64,000 bases of DNA from Flavimaribacter sp024343425 (GTDB lineage: Bacteria > Pseudomonadota > Alphaproteobacteria > Rhizobiales > Rhizobiaceae). This document shows, piece by piece, positions 17,892 to 25,736 of the stretch (positions are counted from its first letter, which is position 1; each line of letters begins with the position of its first letter). The notes beneath the pieces are model-generated. The model was not told the origin of the DNA and did not search any database. It was given only the letters and a program-made list of their open reading frames with translations. The stretch lies in contig OZ245773.1 of assembly GCA_965227645.1 (NCBI GenBank), forward strand, positions 4,154,001-4,218,000. Direction: 5' to 3'. The position numbers and the translations under genes were made by a program.

Positions 17892-18880
17892 CGAGATTGA
17901 CGTTCCAGCAGGCCTGTGTCGCGGCCATTGCGGAAGAGATGCGCACGGATCGGAACGTCTTCATCCTCGGCGAGGATGTCGGCGCCTTCGGTGGACCACT
18001 GAAATCGACCAACGGCCTGTGGGAGGAGTTCGGCGCGGAAGGCCGTGTGATCGACATGCCGATCTCGGAAGGCACTTTCGTCGGAGCGGCAGTGGGTGCT
18101 GCCATGCGCGGCAAGCGGCCGGTCGTCGATCTTATGTTCCTGGAGTTCCTTGCACTCGTCACCCAGCAATTCGGGCTCGATGCCGGGGCGATGCACTACT
18201 ATTCGGGGGGAGCGATTTCGGTGCCGCTGGTCATGCGCGCCAAATACGGAGTGGGGCCTTTTCACGGCCACGCCTACGATTTTCACAGTTGGTTGCAGAA
18301 TATCCCGGGTGTGAAGATCGTCGCCCCGTCCAATGCCGTCGATGCCAAGGGACTGATGCGGGCCGCGATCCGCGACAACAATCCGGTGCTGTTCCTGGAG
18401 CACATGGCTCTCTACCATGCCGGCCGGATGGAAGTTCCCGACGATGACGAATTCGTCGTGCCGATCGGTAAGGCTTACGTACCCCGCCGCGGTTCCGACG
18501 TGACAATCGTCGCCTCGGCACTGATGACCAAACGCTCGCTGGCCGCAGCCGAGTTGCTGGAGGGCGAGGGAATCTCGGCCGAGGTGATCGATCTGCGCAC
18601 CATCGTTCCCCTGGACGAGGAGACGATCCTGGAGTCCGTATCCAGGACGGGGCGGCTGGTGGTCGTCAGCGAGGCGATCAAGACCGGCGGTTCGCACAAC
18701 GAAGTCGTCTCCGTTGTTGCCGAACAGGCCTTTGACAGGCTGCGGGCGCCGATCCTTCGGGTTGCGCCGCCGCGCGTACCGGTTCCCTTCCACCGGGATC
18801 TCGAAAAGGCGTACCTCCCCGATGCTGCGGATATCATCGAAGCGGTGCATCGCGTGACCCGTCATTCCATTCCTGCCTGA
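17888..18880 (+). CDS. 2-oxoacid dehydrogenase E1, beta subunit
   Basis: A 330-residue E1 beta subunit: ILGEDVGAFGGPLKSTNGLW, then MPISEGTFVGAAVGAAM, and the C-terminal transketolase-type domain with VVSEAIKTGG. The four-base overlap with the alpha gene indicates coupled translation. It closes the rightward operon; no E3 (dihydrolipoamide dehydrogenase) is present, so that component is probably shared with the central complexes. Confidence 0.92.
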   Translation: MTRLTFQQACVAAIAEEMRTDRNVFILGEDVGAFGGPLKSTNGLWEEFGAEGRVIDMPISEGTFVGAAVGAAMRGKRPVVDLMFLEFLALVTQQFGLDAGAMHYYSGGAISVPLVMRAKYGVGPFHGHAYDFHSWLQNIPGVKIVAPSNAVDAKGLMRAAIRDNNPVLFLEHMALYHAGRMEVPDDDEFVVPIGKAYVPRRGSDVTIVASALMTKRSLAAAELLEGEGISAEVIDLRTIVPLDEETILESVSRTGRLVVVSEAIKTGGSHNEVVSVVAEQAFDRLRAPILRVAPPRVPVPFHRDLEKAYLPDAADIIEAVHRVTRHSIPA

Positions 18881-18889
18881 CGAAACAGA

Positions 18890-19042
18890 CTACCTGTCCC
18901 GCCAGTGCCGGTCGCTGACGCGGATCGTCATGCCAATGTCGCGCAACAGGTGGCTGGACAGATCGCCCAGATGCTGTCTCTGACGTCGTCGGGACATCTC
19001 GATGCCGCAGTCCCTCCGAATAAAGTGGTTGGCCTTGAACAT
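18890..19042 (-). CDS. Small DUF1127-like protein
   Basis: A 50-residue basic protein with the arginine-rich helix and LLRDIGMT ending typical of DUF1127 proteins, which are small RNA- or DNA-associated regulators in alphaproteobacteria. The ATG at 19040-19042 has a strong ribosome-binding site (GAGGAGAATTACC). It is convergent with E1 beta, nine bases away. Upstream on the same strand an open frame ends VAMLVTKRDEDTRH, possibly the 3' remnant of a membrane protein gene. Confidence 0.6.
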   Translation of the reverse strand: MFKANHFIRRDCGIEMSRRRQRQHLGDLSSHLLRDIGMTIRVSDRHWRDR

Positions 19043-19683
19043 GGTAATTCTCCTCGCAATGCCTCAGTGGCGGGTGTCTTCGTCACGCTTGGTGACGAGC
19101 ATGGCGACAGCCGGCCCAGCAACAACAAATGCGAGTATTGCGCTTGCGTCCGCAGAGACCGACCGGCGAGCGCCCTTTTGGCGGGCGGCGGCGTGTCAGC
19201 CTATCGTTGAATGAACGTCTCCTTCGTGCTCATTGCTGCCGATAGCGAAGACGACTGAGGAGTCCGAGTCGGGTCATTTTGCTCCGTTTCGCGGATCAAA
19301 TCCTGCTCTGAATCCGACTGGTCGTAGATGTCCGGTTTCGGGATATGTGCGCAAACCCAATGACGTCCGCCTTGAAGGCGCGAAGGAGCCATTGCTCGAA
19401 TGGATACCCAATCCGGCTTTGGGCCGTAAGCCAAAGCACACTTAACGGCTGAAAATGGCACTATTTCACGATTTCATCTGTGTCGTAATCTGAATAGTGC
19501 CCTCCGTTAGCAATGTTCATTTAATGAATCGGCGGCAATCATCCGGGACTACCTCCGGACACGACCGATTTCGAGTTCGGAGCTGTCTTGCGGCGGAGCA
19601 CAAAAATATAGATGTTCACATACACTTTGATGACCGCCTTCAGTATTTAACGTGGCCAGCTAGGCAACCCGGTGATTCACACT
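19043..19683. other. Gene-poor stretch with relics
   Basis: No intact gene is recognisable. The left part holds a possible membrane-protein tail on the minus strand (about 19050-19200). Copy B of the degenerate repeat follows at 19421-19466. The remainder, up to the first heptamer module, has several short frames without family features. Base composition becomes visibly more AT-rich here. Confidence 0.55.
19421..19466 (-). repeat. Degenerate inverted repeat, copy B
   Basis: Reverse-complement partner of 11805-11850, matching at 39 of 46 positions by eye. On the minus strand it begins a short frame reading MPFSAVKCALAYGPKP, which resembles the fragment in copy A. Confidence 0.6.
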
Positions 19684-19916
19684 ACCCCCACCCTGCCTGA
19701 AGCCTTCCAGTTTCAAACATGACCGCAGTTGACGGTATCTGATCGCGCGTAGTCTGCAAATATTGGTAGATGTGAAGCCTATCGAGTCGAGGTGTCTAGG
19801 TGTCTAAAGTGTCTAAATCTATATATCATATTGATATTGTTATATATTTCATAGACATCAATTTAGACACTTACCTAGACACCTTCAATCAGCCGAAACT
19901 ATTTAAATATTCGGAT
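19684..19916 (+). repeat. Heptamer module 1 (GTGTCTA type), putative replication or regulatory region
   Basis: Three direct heptamers GTGTCTA (19792, 19800, 19809) and three inverted ones TAGACAC (19852 with one mismatch, 19864, 19876) surround a 36-base AT-rich core. Left of them is a 35-base block (19725-19759) shared with module 2 at 34 of 35 positions. Right of them is a shared CGAAAC-ATT-AAATATTCGGAT block. The layout resembles a phage or plasmid origin with iterons and an unwinding element. Confidence 0.7.
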
Positions 19917-20358
19917 AGGTCCGATCCGCTTAAAACCGGACTTGTCAGGCATGATGTTCAGGCCTTTTTGAGACCGCGCCGACGGGAATTCTGCAGACGT
20001 TAGAATAAGCTCTACCGCGATGGCAGCGCTCAGAAGATGCCACTGCGCAGACCTCCTACGGAAATATTGAACCTCAAGTCCAGGCATGAGAGGTCTGTTA
20101 CCAGGCGAATGGACACAACTATCCACTTGCAGCTTCGGCATGGTATCTGACCGATAATCCGAATGAGATGCATAAGTGATACGTTGAACTGGCGCCGAGC
20201 ACCATGCATCGGTCGCGACTGATTGAGTTCATCACGCGAAAGCGAAACACCGCGCCTAATCTCGAGTTCGACATGCGAGCACCCGGGAGCCTCAAATCAG
20301 TCGCTCAGACAGGACGGGTTAGCCGCAGCCGATTCTCAAAGCACGTAGCTAACCAGTT

Positions 20359-20729
20359 TACCCCGCCCCATCCATGCCCTTTTGATTACAAACATAGTTG
20401 CAGTTGACGGTATCCGATCGCGCGTAGTCTGCAAGAACAGGCGGCTCTGCGGCCAATCAAACGAAGGTGTCTTGCTGGTGTCTTGTCAGGTGTCTTGCTT
20501 CAAACCCTTGCTGCGCAGGCGATAAGACACCAAGACACCACAAGACACCCAATTACTCACACATGTGCACGCGCGCGCGTACGTGAGAAAGAGGGTGTCT
20601 TGGTGTCTTATAGTGTCTTGTTTTATATAAATACTTGATAATAAAGAAAAATATCAAGACAGGAAACAAGACACTTTTGCCTTTACAGCAAGACACCTCG
20701 CTCCGGCGAAACCATTAAAATATTCGGAT
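20359..20729 (+). repeat. Heptamer module 2 (GTGTCTT type), expanded
   Basis: Same flanking blocks as module 1 (left block 20400-20434), but every heptamer ends in T. Direct GTGTCTT: 20467, 20478, 20490. Inverted AAGACAC: 20524, 20532, 20542. Direct again: 20595, 20603, 20613. Inverted again: 20656 (one mismatch), 20668, 20690. The second half has the AT-rich core and matches module 1 in layout; the first half is an extra set of three plus three. Between the halves lies an alternating purine-pyrimidine tract. Confidence 0.75.
20558..20585. other. 28-base alternating purine-pyrimidine tract
   Basis: Every base from 20558 to 20585 alternates pyrimidine and purine, with GCGCGCGCG in the middle. 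It is flanked by the inverted CTCAC and GTGAG (20556-20560 and 20582-20586). Such tracts favour left-handed DNA under supercoiling. Confidence 0.6.
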
Positions 20730-20742
20730 CAGCCGTATGGTT

Positions 20743-21121
20743 ATGGATCGTGATCTGTTTCGACCAGACAATGAAGCTTTGGGAGGGCGTGCCGACGGGG
20801 ATTTTCCGGAGAGGCAGGAGTGGCGGAAAATGAGCGGAGCCGGTATGGGCGGCGAAGGAGATGGCGCGACGCGGGCGGCCGAAGGACGCGCTGAATCGCA
20901 AGACGAACGACTTCGAGCGCTATTACCAGGCGCAACGTTCTATGGACTCTTAGTACGCAATGGCTCGGTATCTGATGGCCTAACCGGTGGAGCTCTGTCC
21001 GAGCCTGATCATCGATCATGGCGCCGTCAGGCTTCAGGAAGGCCAACCGATCCCCGGTCAGAAGGCACAATCGGAAGGCGATCGATCGGAAATACCGACT
21101 TCAATAAAATCAATGAGTTAG
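20743..21121 (+). pseudogene. Decayed phage packaging-region genes (small-terminase-like)
   Basis: At 20743 a frame starts MDRDLF, as do small phage DNA-binding proteins found before terminase genes, but it then drifts. At 20861 an ATG opens MARRGRPKDALNRKTNDFE, closely like the N-terminus of proteins encoded beside phage terminases. The frame meets TAG after 30 codons and a further TAA, yet continues in the same frame with a matching tail (GAVRLQEGQPIPGQKAQ) to TAG at 21119-21121. The middle of the gene appears deleted. This is a wrecked prophage gene. Confidence 0.6.
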
Positions 21122-21142
21122 AAGGCGAGAAATGAACGCGTC

Positions 21143-22047
21143 TCATAAAATGCCGTCTCACAGTTGTGTTAAGCTACTGATAATGCGCCACAAAGCGCCA
21201 ATCATCCCGCTTATTAAAAATCAGCGGGATCGGTCCTGGCTGTTCAGCAAAATCGCAACAACGAGCCGCGAGCGGCATCGAACTTTGCGGCAATTGCAAC
21301 GCTCCGCATGAGCGCTCGGTGCAAGCCCTTCCCCGAAGCCGGGGGCACCCCGGGGTGCAGGGGGTTGGCGTTCGCACACCGATCCCGATTTTGGCAATTG
21401 AAAAGCGGACAGGATCGAAATTCTCAAGGTTCGGAACATACCTTGGATGCGGCCAGGGTGAGGGTCAGGGCCCAAGCTATCGCTATGTTCATTGGATAAT
21501 CAGGACGACGGTCAGATATCTGAATACAACAGTGCATCCGCCTACGTAGATGGATCCCGAAAAGAGTCTGAAGTTGATGCCGCCAACGAAATCCGGATGC
21601 CGATTGTCAACCGCTCGATAGTAATACCCCTACAGATGCAGGTGGCAGCCGAATAGGAGGGCCTTGGCAGAAACCTCAATGGCACATTGATTGAACGCCG
21701 GGAATAGTCCGGTGCGCGGCCAAAGTCAGCCAATGCCACATCGATGTGTTTGGTTGTTGTTCATGGGATTGCCGGCGGGGGACGAACCGATGTGTTTCCC
21801 ATGCCGATGTGCTGGTTGACCCTGCCTAGGCGCATATATCGTAGCAGGACGGGTATTGTGCGACTTAGGAGCGACGGGGATGATCGAATGAAACAAATAT
21901 CTCTTGCTGGTGCGCGGGACGGGACGGTCGGTGTTTTGCGTGTACGACTGAGTGCTATTGCCGAAGCTTTCTGGCGGTACGCAAAAACACCGCGGAAGGC
22001 GATCAGATCGCAACGGGTAATCTCGAATACGTAGCATAGGAAAGTCC
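21143..22047. other. Gene-poor stretch in the prophage remnant
   Basis: About 900 bases without a gene I can support. It has a perfect 14-base palindrome GCACCCCGGGGTGC at 21345-21358. A short frame ending at about 21656 (containing QISEYNSASAYVDGSRKE) has no clear start or ribosome-binding site. The part nearest the excisionase-like gene probably holds its promoter. Confidence 0.5.
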
Positions 22048-22449
22048 ATGACACGCATGTCGGATTCGGACGATCATCAACCGGGAATCGGAAGAGACGA
22101 TCCCATTACTCTCGAAGAAGCCTGCCGGATCGTATTCCGGGATACAATTAAACCGGCGACATTGCGCGCTGAAGTTGCACGTGGCAATCTCATCATTGAA
22201 CGCATCGGCCGCCGGGACTTCGTTACCAGGGCCGCACTCGAGGAGATGAGAGAGAGATGCCGCGTCCAGCAAAAGGCGCCCGCCTGTGGTTCGACAAAAA
22301 CGCAAAGCTCTGGTTTATCCGGGACGGTTCACTCAAACGCGGCACAGGCTGCAGCCTTGAAGAGCGCGCAGGCGCTGAGGAAAAACTCAAGTTCTACATC
22401 GCCAAAAAATACGAACCGCCGAAAGACCGTCGTGCGGCTGGTCTCCTAG
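22048..22449 (+). CDS. Excisionase-like helix-turn-helix protein
   Basis: A 133-residue frame whose first 70 residues resemble small winged-helix proteins found directly before tyrosine integrases in rhizobial elements (ITLEEACRIVF ... IKPATLRAEVARGNLIIERI, then a C-terminal helix). The ATG at 22048 follows AGGAAA. The last 193 bases overlap the integrase gene in another frame, and the corresponding residues look non-natural, so the original stop may have been lost by a frameshift. It would direct excision of the element if functional. Confidence 0.6.
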   Translation: MTRMSDSDDHQPGIGRDDPITLEEACRIVFRDTIKPATLRAEVARGNLIIERIGRRDFVTRAALEEMRERCRVQQKAPACGSTKTQSSGLSGTVHSNAAQAAALKSAQALRKNSSSTSPKNTNRRKTVVRLVS

Positions 22450-23372
22450 TAGCCGATATTCTGACCTACTACGCCAGGAACGTGGCGCCGGGACAGAAAT
22501 CCGATGCATCGAGCTATGCGATCGAGCGACTGGTTGAGTGGTGGGGACCTCGCGCCGTGTCGGAAGTGAAGACGTCGACGTGCAAGGCCTATGTCGAGCA
22601 CCGGATGAGTCAACCGATCCGGCAGGCCATCAAAGCCAAAATCCCGAAGATGACAAGCCAAGAGACGGCTAGGCGCGAGCTTACCGTTCTTCGTGCAGCA
22701 ATCAATGCCTGGCACGCCGAAACACCGTTCGACGCCCTCCCTGTCGTCACTCTCCCGAAGCAATCGCCACCGCGAAACCGCTGGCTTACCAGAACGGAAG
22801 TTGCACGGCTCCTACATGCGACCAGAAAGCTTGAAGACAAGGATGCTGGCCGGGCGCTTCGCCGCTTCATCATCGTCAGTATCTATACTGCAACGCGGTC
22901 CGGTGCGGTCCGACGGCTCGGATGGCTTCCGAACACGCTCGGTGGCCACATAGATTTCGATGCCGGGGTGATCCATCGTCGCGGCGAGGATGATGAAGAA
23001 ACGAGAAAAAGACGCCCACCGGCCAGAATACCGGATCGGATTGCCGGGAACCTCCGGCGCTGGCGGTCAGAAGACATGCGCCAGACAAATGACCATGATC
23101 CGATTCCGTTCGTCATACACTTCCGGGGAAGCCCGGTTGCTAGTCAGCGCCGCTCATGGGCGGCGGCCTGCAAGATTGCCGGACTCGGCAATGAAGTTAC
23201 CCCGCACATCCTGAAGCACACCGCCATCACATGGATGATGCGGAGCGGGATCGACCCCTGGGACGTGTCGGGCTATGCGGGCACCAGCCTGAAAATGATC
23301 GAGGAAGTCTATGGTCATCACCATCCGGAATTCCAGGGCGATGTTGCCAACCGTATCGGAAAGCGCACCTGA
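22257..23372 (+). CDS. Tyrosine-type site-specific recombinase (integrase)
   Basis: A 371-residue phage-type integrase. Catalytic residues visible are Arg about 214 (TATRSGAV), His about 317 in PHILKHTAITW, and Tyr about 352 (MIEEVYGHHHPE). The usual second arginine of the HxxR motif is Lys (HILK), a conservative change. The gene points toward, and ends 69 bases from, the 3' end of tRNA-Thr, the classic position for an enzyme that uses that tRNA gene as attachment site. It probably carried in the element on its left. Confidence 0.88.
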   Translation: MPRPAKGARLWFDKNAKLWFIRDGSLKRGTGCSLEERAGAEEKLKFYIAKKYEPPKDRRAAGLLVADILTYYARNVAPGQKSDASSYAIERLVEWWGPRAVSEVKTSTCKAYVEHRMSQPIRQAIKAKIPKMTSQETARRELTVLRAAINAWHAETPFDALPVVTLPKQSPPRNRWLTRTEVARLLHATRKLEDKDAGRALRRFIIVSIYTATRSGAVRRLGWLPNTLGGHIDFDAGVIHRRGEDDEETRKRRPPARIPDRIAGNLRRWRSEDMRQTNDHDPIPFVIHFRGSPVASQRRSWAAACKIAGLGNEVTPHILKHTAITWMMRSGIDPWDVSGYAGTSLKMIEEVYGHHHPEFQGDVANRIGKRT

Positions 23373-23440
23373 ATGCGGTGTTTTTGTCATCGTTTCTGTC
23401 AGGGAAGAGACAGTCAATATAACTAAGCTATTGATTTTAC

Positions 23441-23515
<75 letters not shown>

Positions 23516-23595
23516 CAATACCCCGTCGGCGGGACGGAACGCCTATTGCCACAGAGTTTATCGCAGCGCAAGGACCAATGGCTCGTTTAGGCCAC

Positions 23596-23627
23596 GCAAT
23601 TGTCCTTTGCCCTTGCTGGACAATTGC
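23596..23627 (+). promoter_or_regulatory. Perfect 10-base inverted repeat before the murA block
   Basis: GCAATTGTCC (23596-23605) and GGACAATTGC (23618-23627) are perfect inverted copies separated by 12 bases and end 14 bases before the small gene at 23642. It could be an operator or a leader hairpin. Confidence 0.4.
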
Positions 23628-23641
23628 GGTATGTCGGCTGG

Positions 23642-23818
23642 ATGCACGAGGACAGGCAGGACAAGTCACCCAAATCCGCCGCAGACAAGCGCAAGGACCG
23701 TCTCGCCGACGCCCTGCGCGCCAATCTGCAGCGCCGCAAGCAGCAGGTGCGCGCGCGCCGCAAGGGCGCCATGGACGACACGGCCGGATTGCCCGCCTCG
23801 GAGGGTGAGAAGTCCTGA
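23642..23818 (+). CDS. Small conserved basic protein upstream of murA
   Basis: A 58-residue, charged, helix-forming protein (DKRKDRLADALRANLQRRKQ core). Similar short proteins precede murA in Rhizobiales; their role is not known to me. I use the ATG at 23642 because no start codon lies closer to a ribosome-binding site in this frame. No signal peptide or membrane segment is seen. It is 61 bases before murA and may be co-transcribed with it. Confidence 0.65.
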   Translation: MHEDRQDKSPKSAADKRKDRLADALRANLQRRKQQVRARRKGAMDDTAGLPASEGEKS

Positions 23819-23879
23819 CGGACAGGTTGCTGCAAACAAATACGACGAGTAGAAAGGCGGGTTTGCGCCCGGAAAGCCG

Positions 23880-25169
23880 ATGGATCAGATCAGAATTGTA
23901 GGCGGCAACAGGCTGAACGGCGTCATACCGATTTCCGGAGCCAAGAACGCCGCGCTTCCGCTGATGATTTCGTCGCTTCTGACCGACGACACGCTGACGC
24001 TGGAAAACGTGCCGCATCTCGCCGACGTGGAACGGCTCATCCGCATTCTCGGCAATCACGGGGTCGACTATTCCGTCAACGGACGCCGGGAAAGCCAGGG
24101 CGCAGGCTATTCGAGAACCATACATTTTACCGCCCGACACATCGTCAACACGACGGCGCCCTACGATCTCGTGTCCAAGATGCGCGCGAGTTTCTGGGTG
24201 ATCGGCCCCCTCGTCGCCCGTATGGGCGAAGCGAAAGTGTCGCTGCCGGGCGGCTGCGCGATCGGCACACGACCGGTCGACCTGTTCATTGACGGGTTGA
24301 AGACACTCGGCGTCGACATCAACATCGACGGCGGCTATGTCAACGCCCGCGCGCCCAAGGGTATCCAGGGCGGCCACTACGAATTTCCGAAGGTTTCCGT
24401 CGGCGCCACCCACGTGCTGATGATGGCCGCGGCCCTGGCCAACGGAACCGTGGAAATCACCAACGCCGCGCGCGAGCCCGAAGTCGTCAATCTTGCCGAA
24501 TGCCTGAACGCCATGGGCGCGCGCATCTCCGGAGCCGGCACCTCGCACATCGTGATCGAGGGCGTTCAATCGCTCTCCGGGGCGCGTCACAGGGTCCTGC
24601 CCGACCGGATCGAGACCGGCACCTACGCCATGGCCGTGGCCATGACCGGCGGCGACGTGACCCTGGAGGACACCAGCGCAAGCCTGCTTGAAACCGCGCT
24701 CGACAGCATGCGCGCGGCCGGCGTCGCAGTCACGCCTACCAATTCCGGCGTGCGGATATCGCGCAACGGCGCAGGCCTCGAGGCGGTGGACGTGACGACC
24801 GATCCGTTTCCCGGTTTCCCGACCGACCTGCAGGCGCAGTTCATGGCGATGATGACGAAGGCGAAGGGCACGTCGAAAATCACCGAGACGATCTTCGAAA
24901 ACCGCTTCATGCACGTCCAGGAACTGGCGCGACTGGGCGCCGACATCTCGTTGTCCGGCCAGACCGCCACCGTCAAGGGCGTCGGCGGGTTGAAAGGCGC
25001 ACAGGTGATGGCGACGGATCTGCGCGCTTCCGTGTCGCTGGTGATCGCGGCCCTCGCCGCCGAAGGCGAAACCATCGTCAACCGGGTCTATCATCTCGAC
25101 AGGGGCTTTGAACGCCTGGAAGAGAAACTGACCCGATGCGGCGCCGAGGTCGAACGCCTGAGCGCCTGA
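23880..25169 (+). CDS. murA: UDP-N-acetylglucosamine 1-carboxyvinyltransferase
   Basis: A 429-residue EPSP-synthase-fold enzyme catalysing the first committed step of peptidoglycan synthesis, transfer of enolpyruvate to UDP-GlcNAc in the cytoplasm. It starts with the family sequence MDQIRIVGGNRLNGVIPISG and has the catalytic cysteine in PGGCAIGTRPVD (about residue 126), the residue targeted by fosfomycin. The length is normal. It heads a run of housekeeping genes all on the plus strand. Confidence 0.98.
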   Translation: MDQIRIVGGNRLNGVIPISGAKNAALPLMISSLLTDDTLTLENVPHLADVERLIRILGNHGVDYSVNGRRESQGAGYSRTIHFTARHIVNTTAPYDLVSKMRASFWVIGPLVARMGEAKVSLPGGCAIGTRPVDLFIDGLKTLGVDINIDGGYVNARAPKGIQGGHYEFPKVSVGATHVLMMAAALANGTVEITNAAREPEVVNLAECLNAMGARISGAGTSHIVIEGVQSLSGARHRVLPDRIETGTYAMAVAMTGGDVTLEDTSASLLETALDSMRAAGVAVTPTNSGVRISRNGAGLEAVDVTTDPFPGFPTDLQAQFMAMMTKAKGTSKITETIFENRFMHVQELARLGADISLSGQTATVKGVGGLKGAQVMATDLRASVSLVIAALAAEGETIVNRVYHLDRGFERLEEKLTRCGAEVERLSA

Positions 25170-25256
25170 GTTCCCGAGACGGAATTGCACGCGCGGCGAC
25201 AAACCACTATCTAGGGCTTGTCCTGACAACCTCCTCAAGCGGACCACCGACCGACC

Positions 25257-25703
25257 ATGCAGCTTCTCAAACTGATCGCACTCGACAAGGAAGATCTCTC
25301 CATCCTGTCGGCCCACATGCAGGACGCCGTCGTAAAAGCCGCGGATTTGACGTGGCAGGCTTCCGCGCAGCGATTCATTCTCGTCGCCAACCGTTTTGTC
25401 TGGGAAGCGGCGGAAGGCCGCAGCGCCAGGCAGTATGAACGTCGCCGCGCAGCGCTTCACTTCAACCGGGTGACAGGCGTGCGCTCTCGCGGTTTCGATC
25501 GCCGCGAAGGCGACAGGGTGCTGTCGCTGCTGACCGTGAACTTCGTTCCGGGCAAGGACGCGCCCGCCGGCGTGGTGGAACTGATCTTCTCCGGCGAAAT
25601 GGCCATCGAACTCGATGTCGAATGCGTCGAAGCGCAACTGAGCGATCTGGGCGCCGCCTGGGAAACCGAATTCAAGCCGAAACATCCGCTGGACGACGTG
25701 TAG
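25257..25703 (+). CDS. DUF2948 family protein
   Basis: A 148-residue protein of the DUF2948 family, found beside murA and hisD in Rhizobiales. It starts MQLLKLIALDKEDL and has a conserved centre (RRRAALHFNRVTGVRSRGFD). It has no signal peptide or membrane segment. Its function is unknown. Confidence 0.85.
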   Translation: MQLLKLIALDKEDLSILSAHMQDAVVKAADLTWQASAQRFILVANRFVWEAAEGRSARQYERRRAALHFNRVTGVRSRGFDRREGDRVLSLLTVNFVPGKDAPAGVVELIFSGEMAIELDVECVEAQLSDLGAAWETEFKPKHPLDDV

Positions 25704-25736
25704 CCGCGCCTTACGGGACATGCAGGGAGACAGGCC

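Noticed and set aside
19792..20696. Heptamer arrays as CRISPR or tRNA-like structures
   Set aside because: Seven-base units in both orientations with 1-15 base gaps are not CRISPR-like, and no cloverleaf can be drawn.
21739..22034. Overlapping frames on both strands before the excisionase-like gene
   Set aside because: None has a family feature or a ribosome-binding site, and codon content looks random.
23373..23440. Direct repeat of the tRNA-Thr 3' end as attL/attR
   Set aside because: I looked for TGGTGCTGCCGGAGAG to the left and found no convincing second copy in the window.
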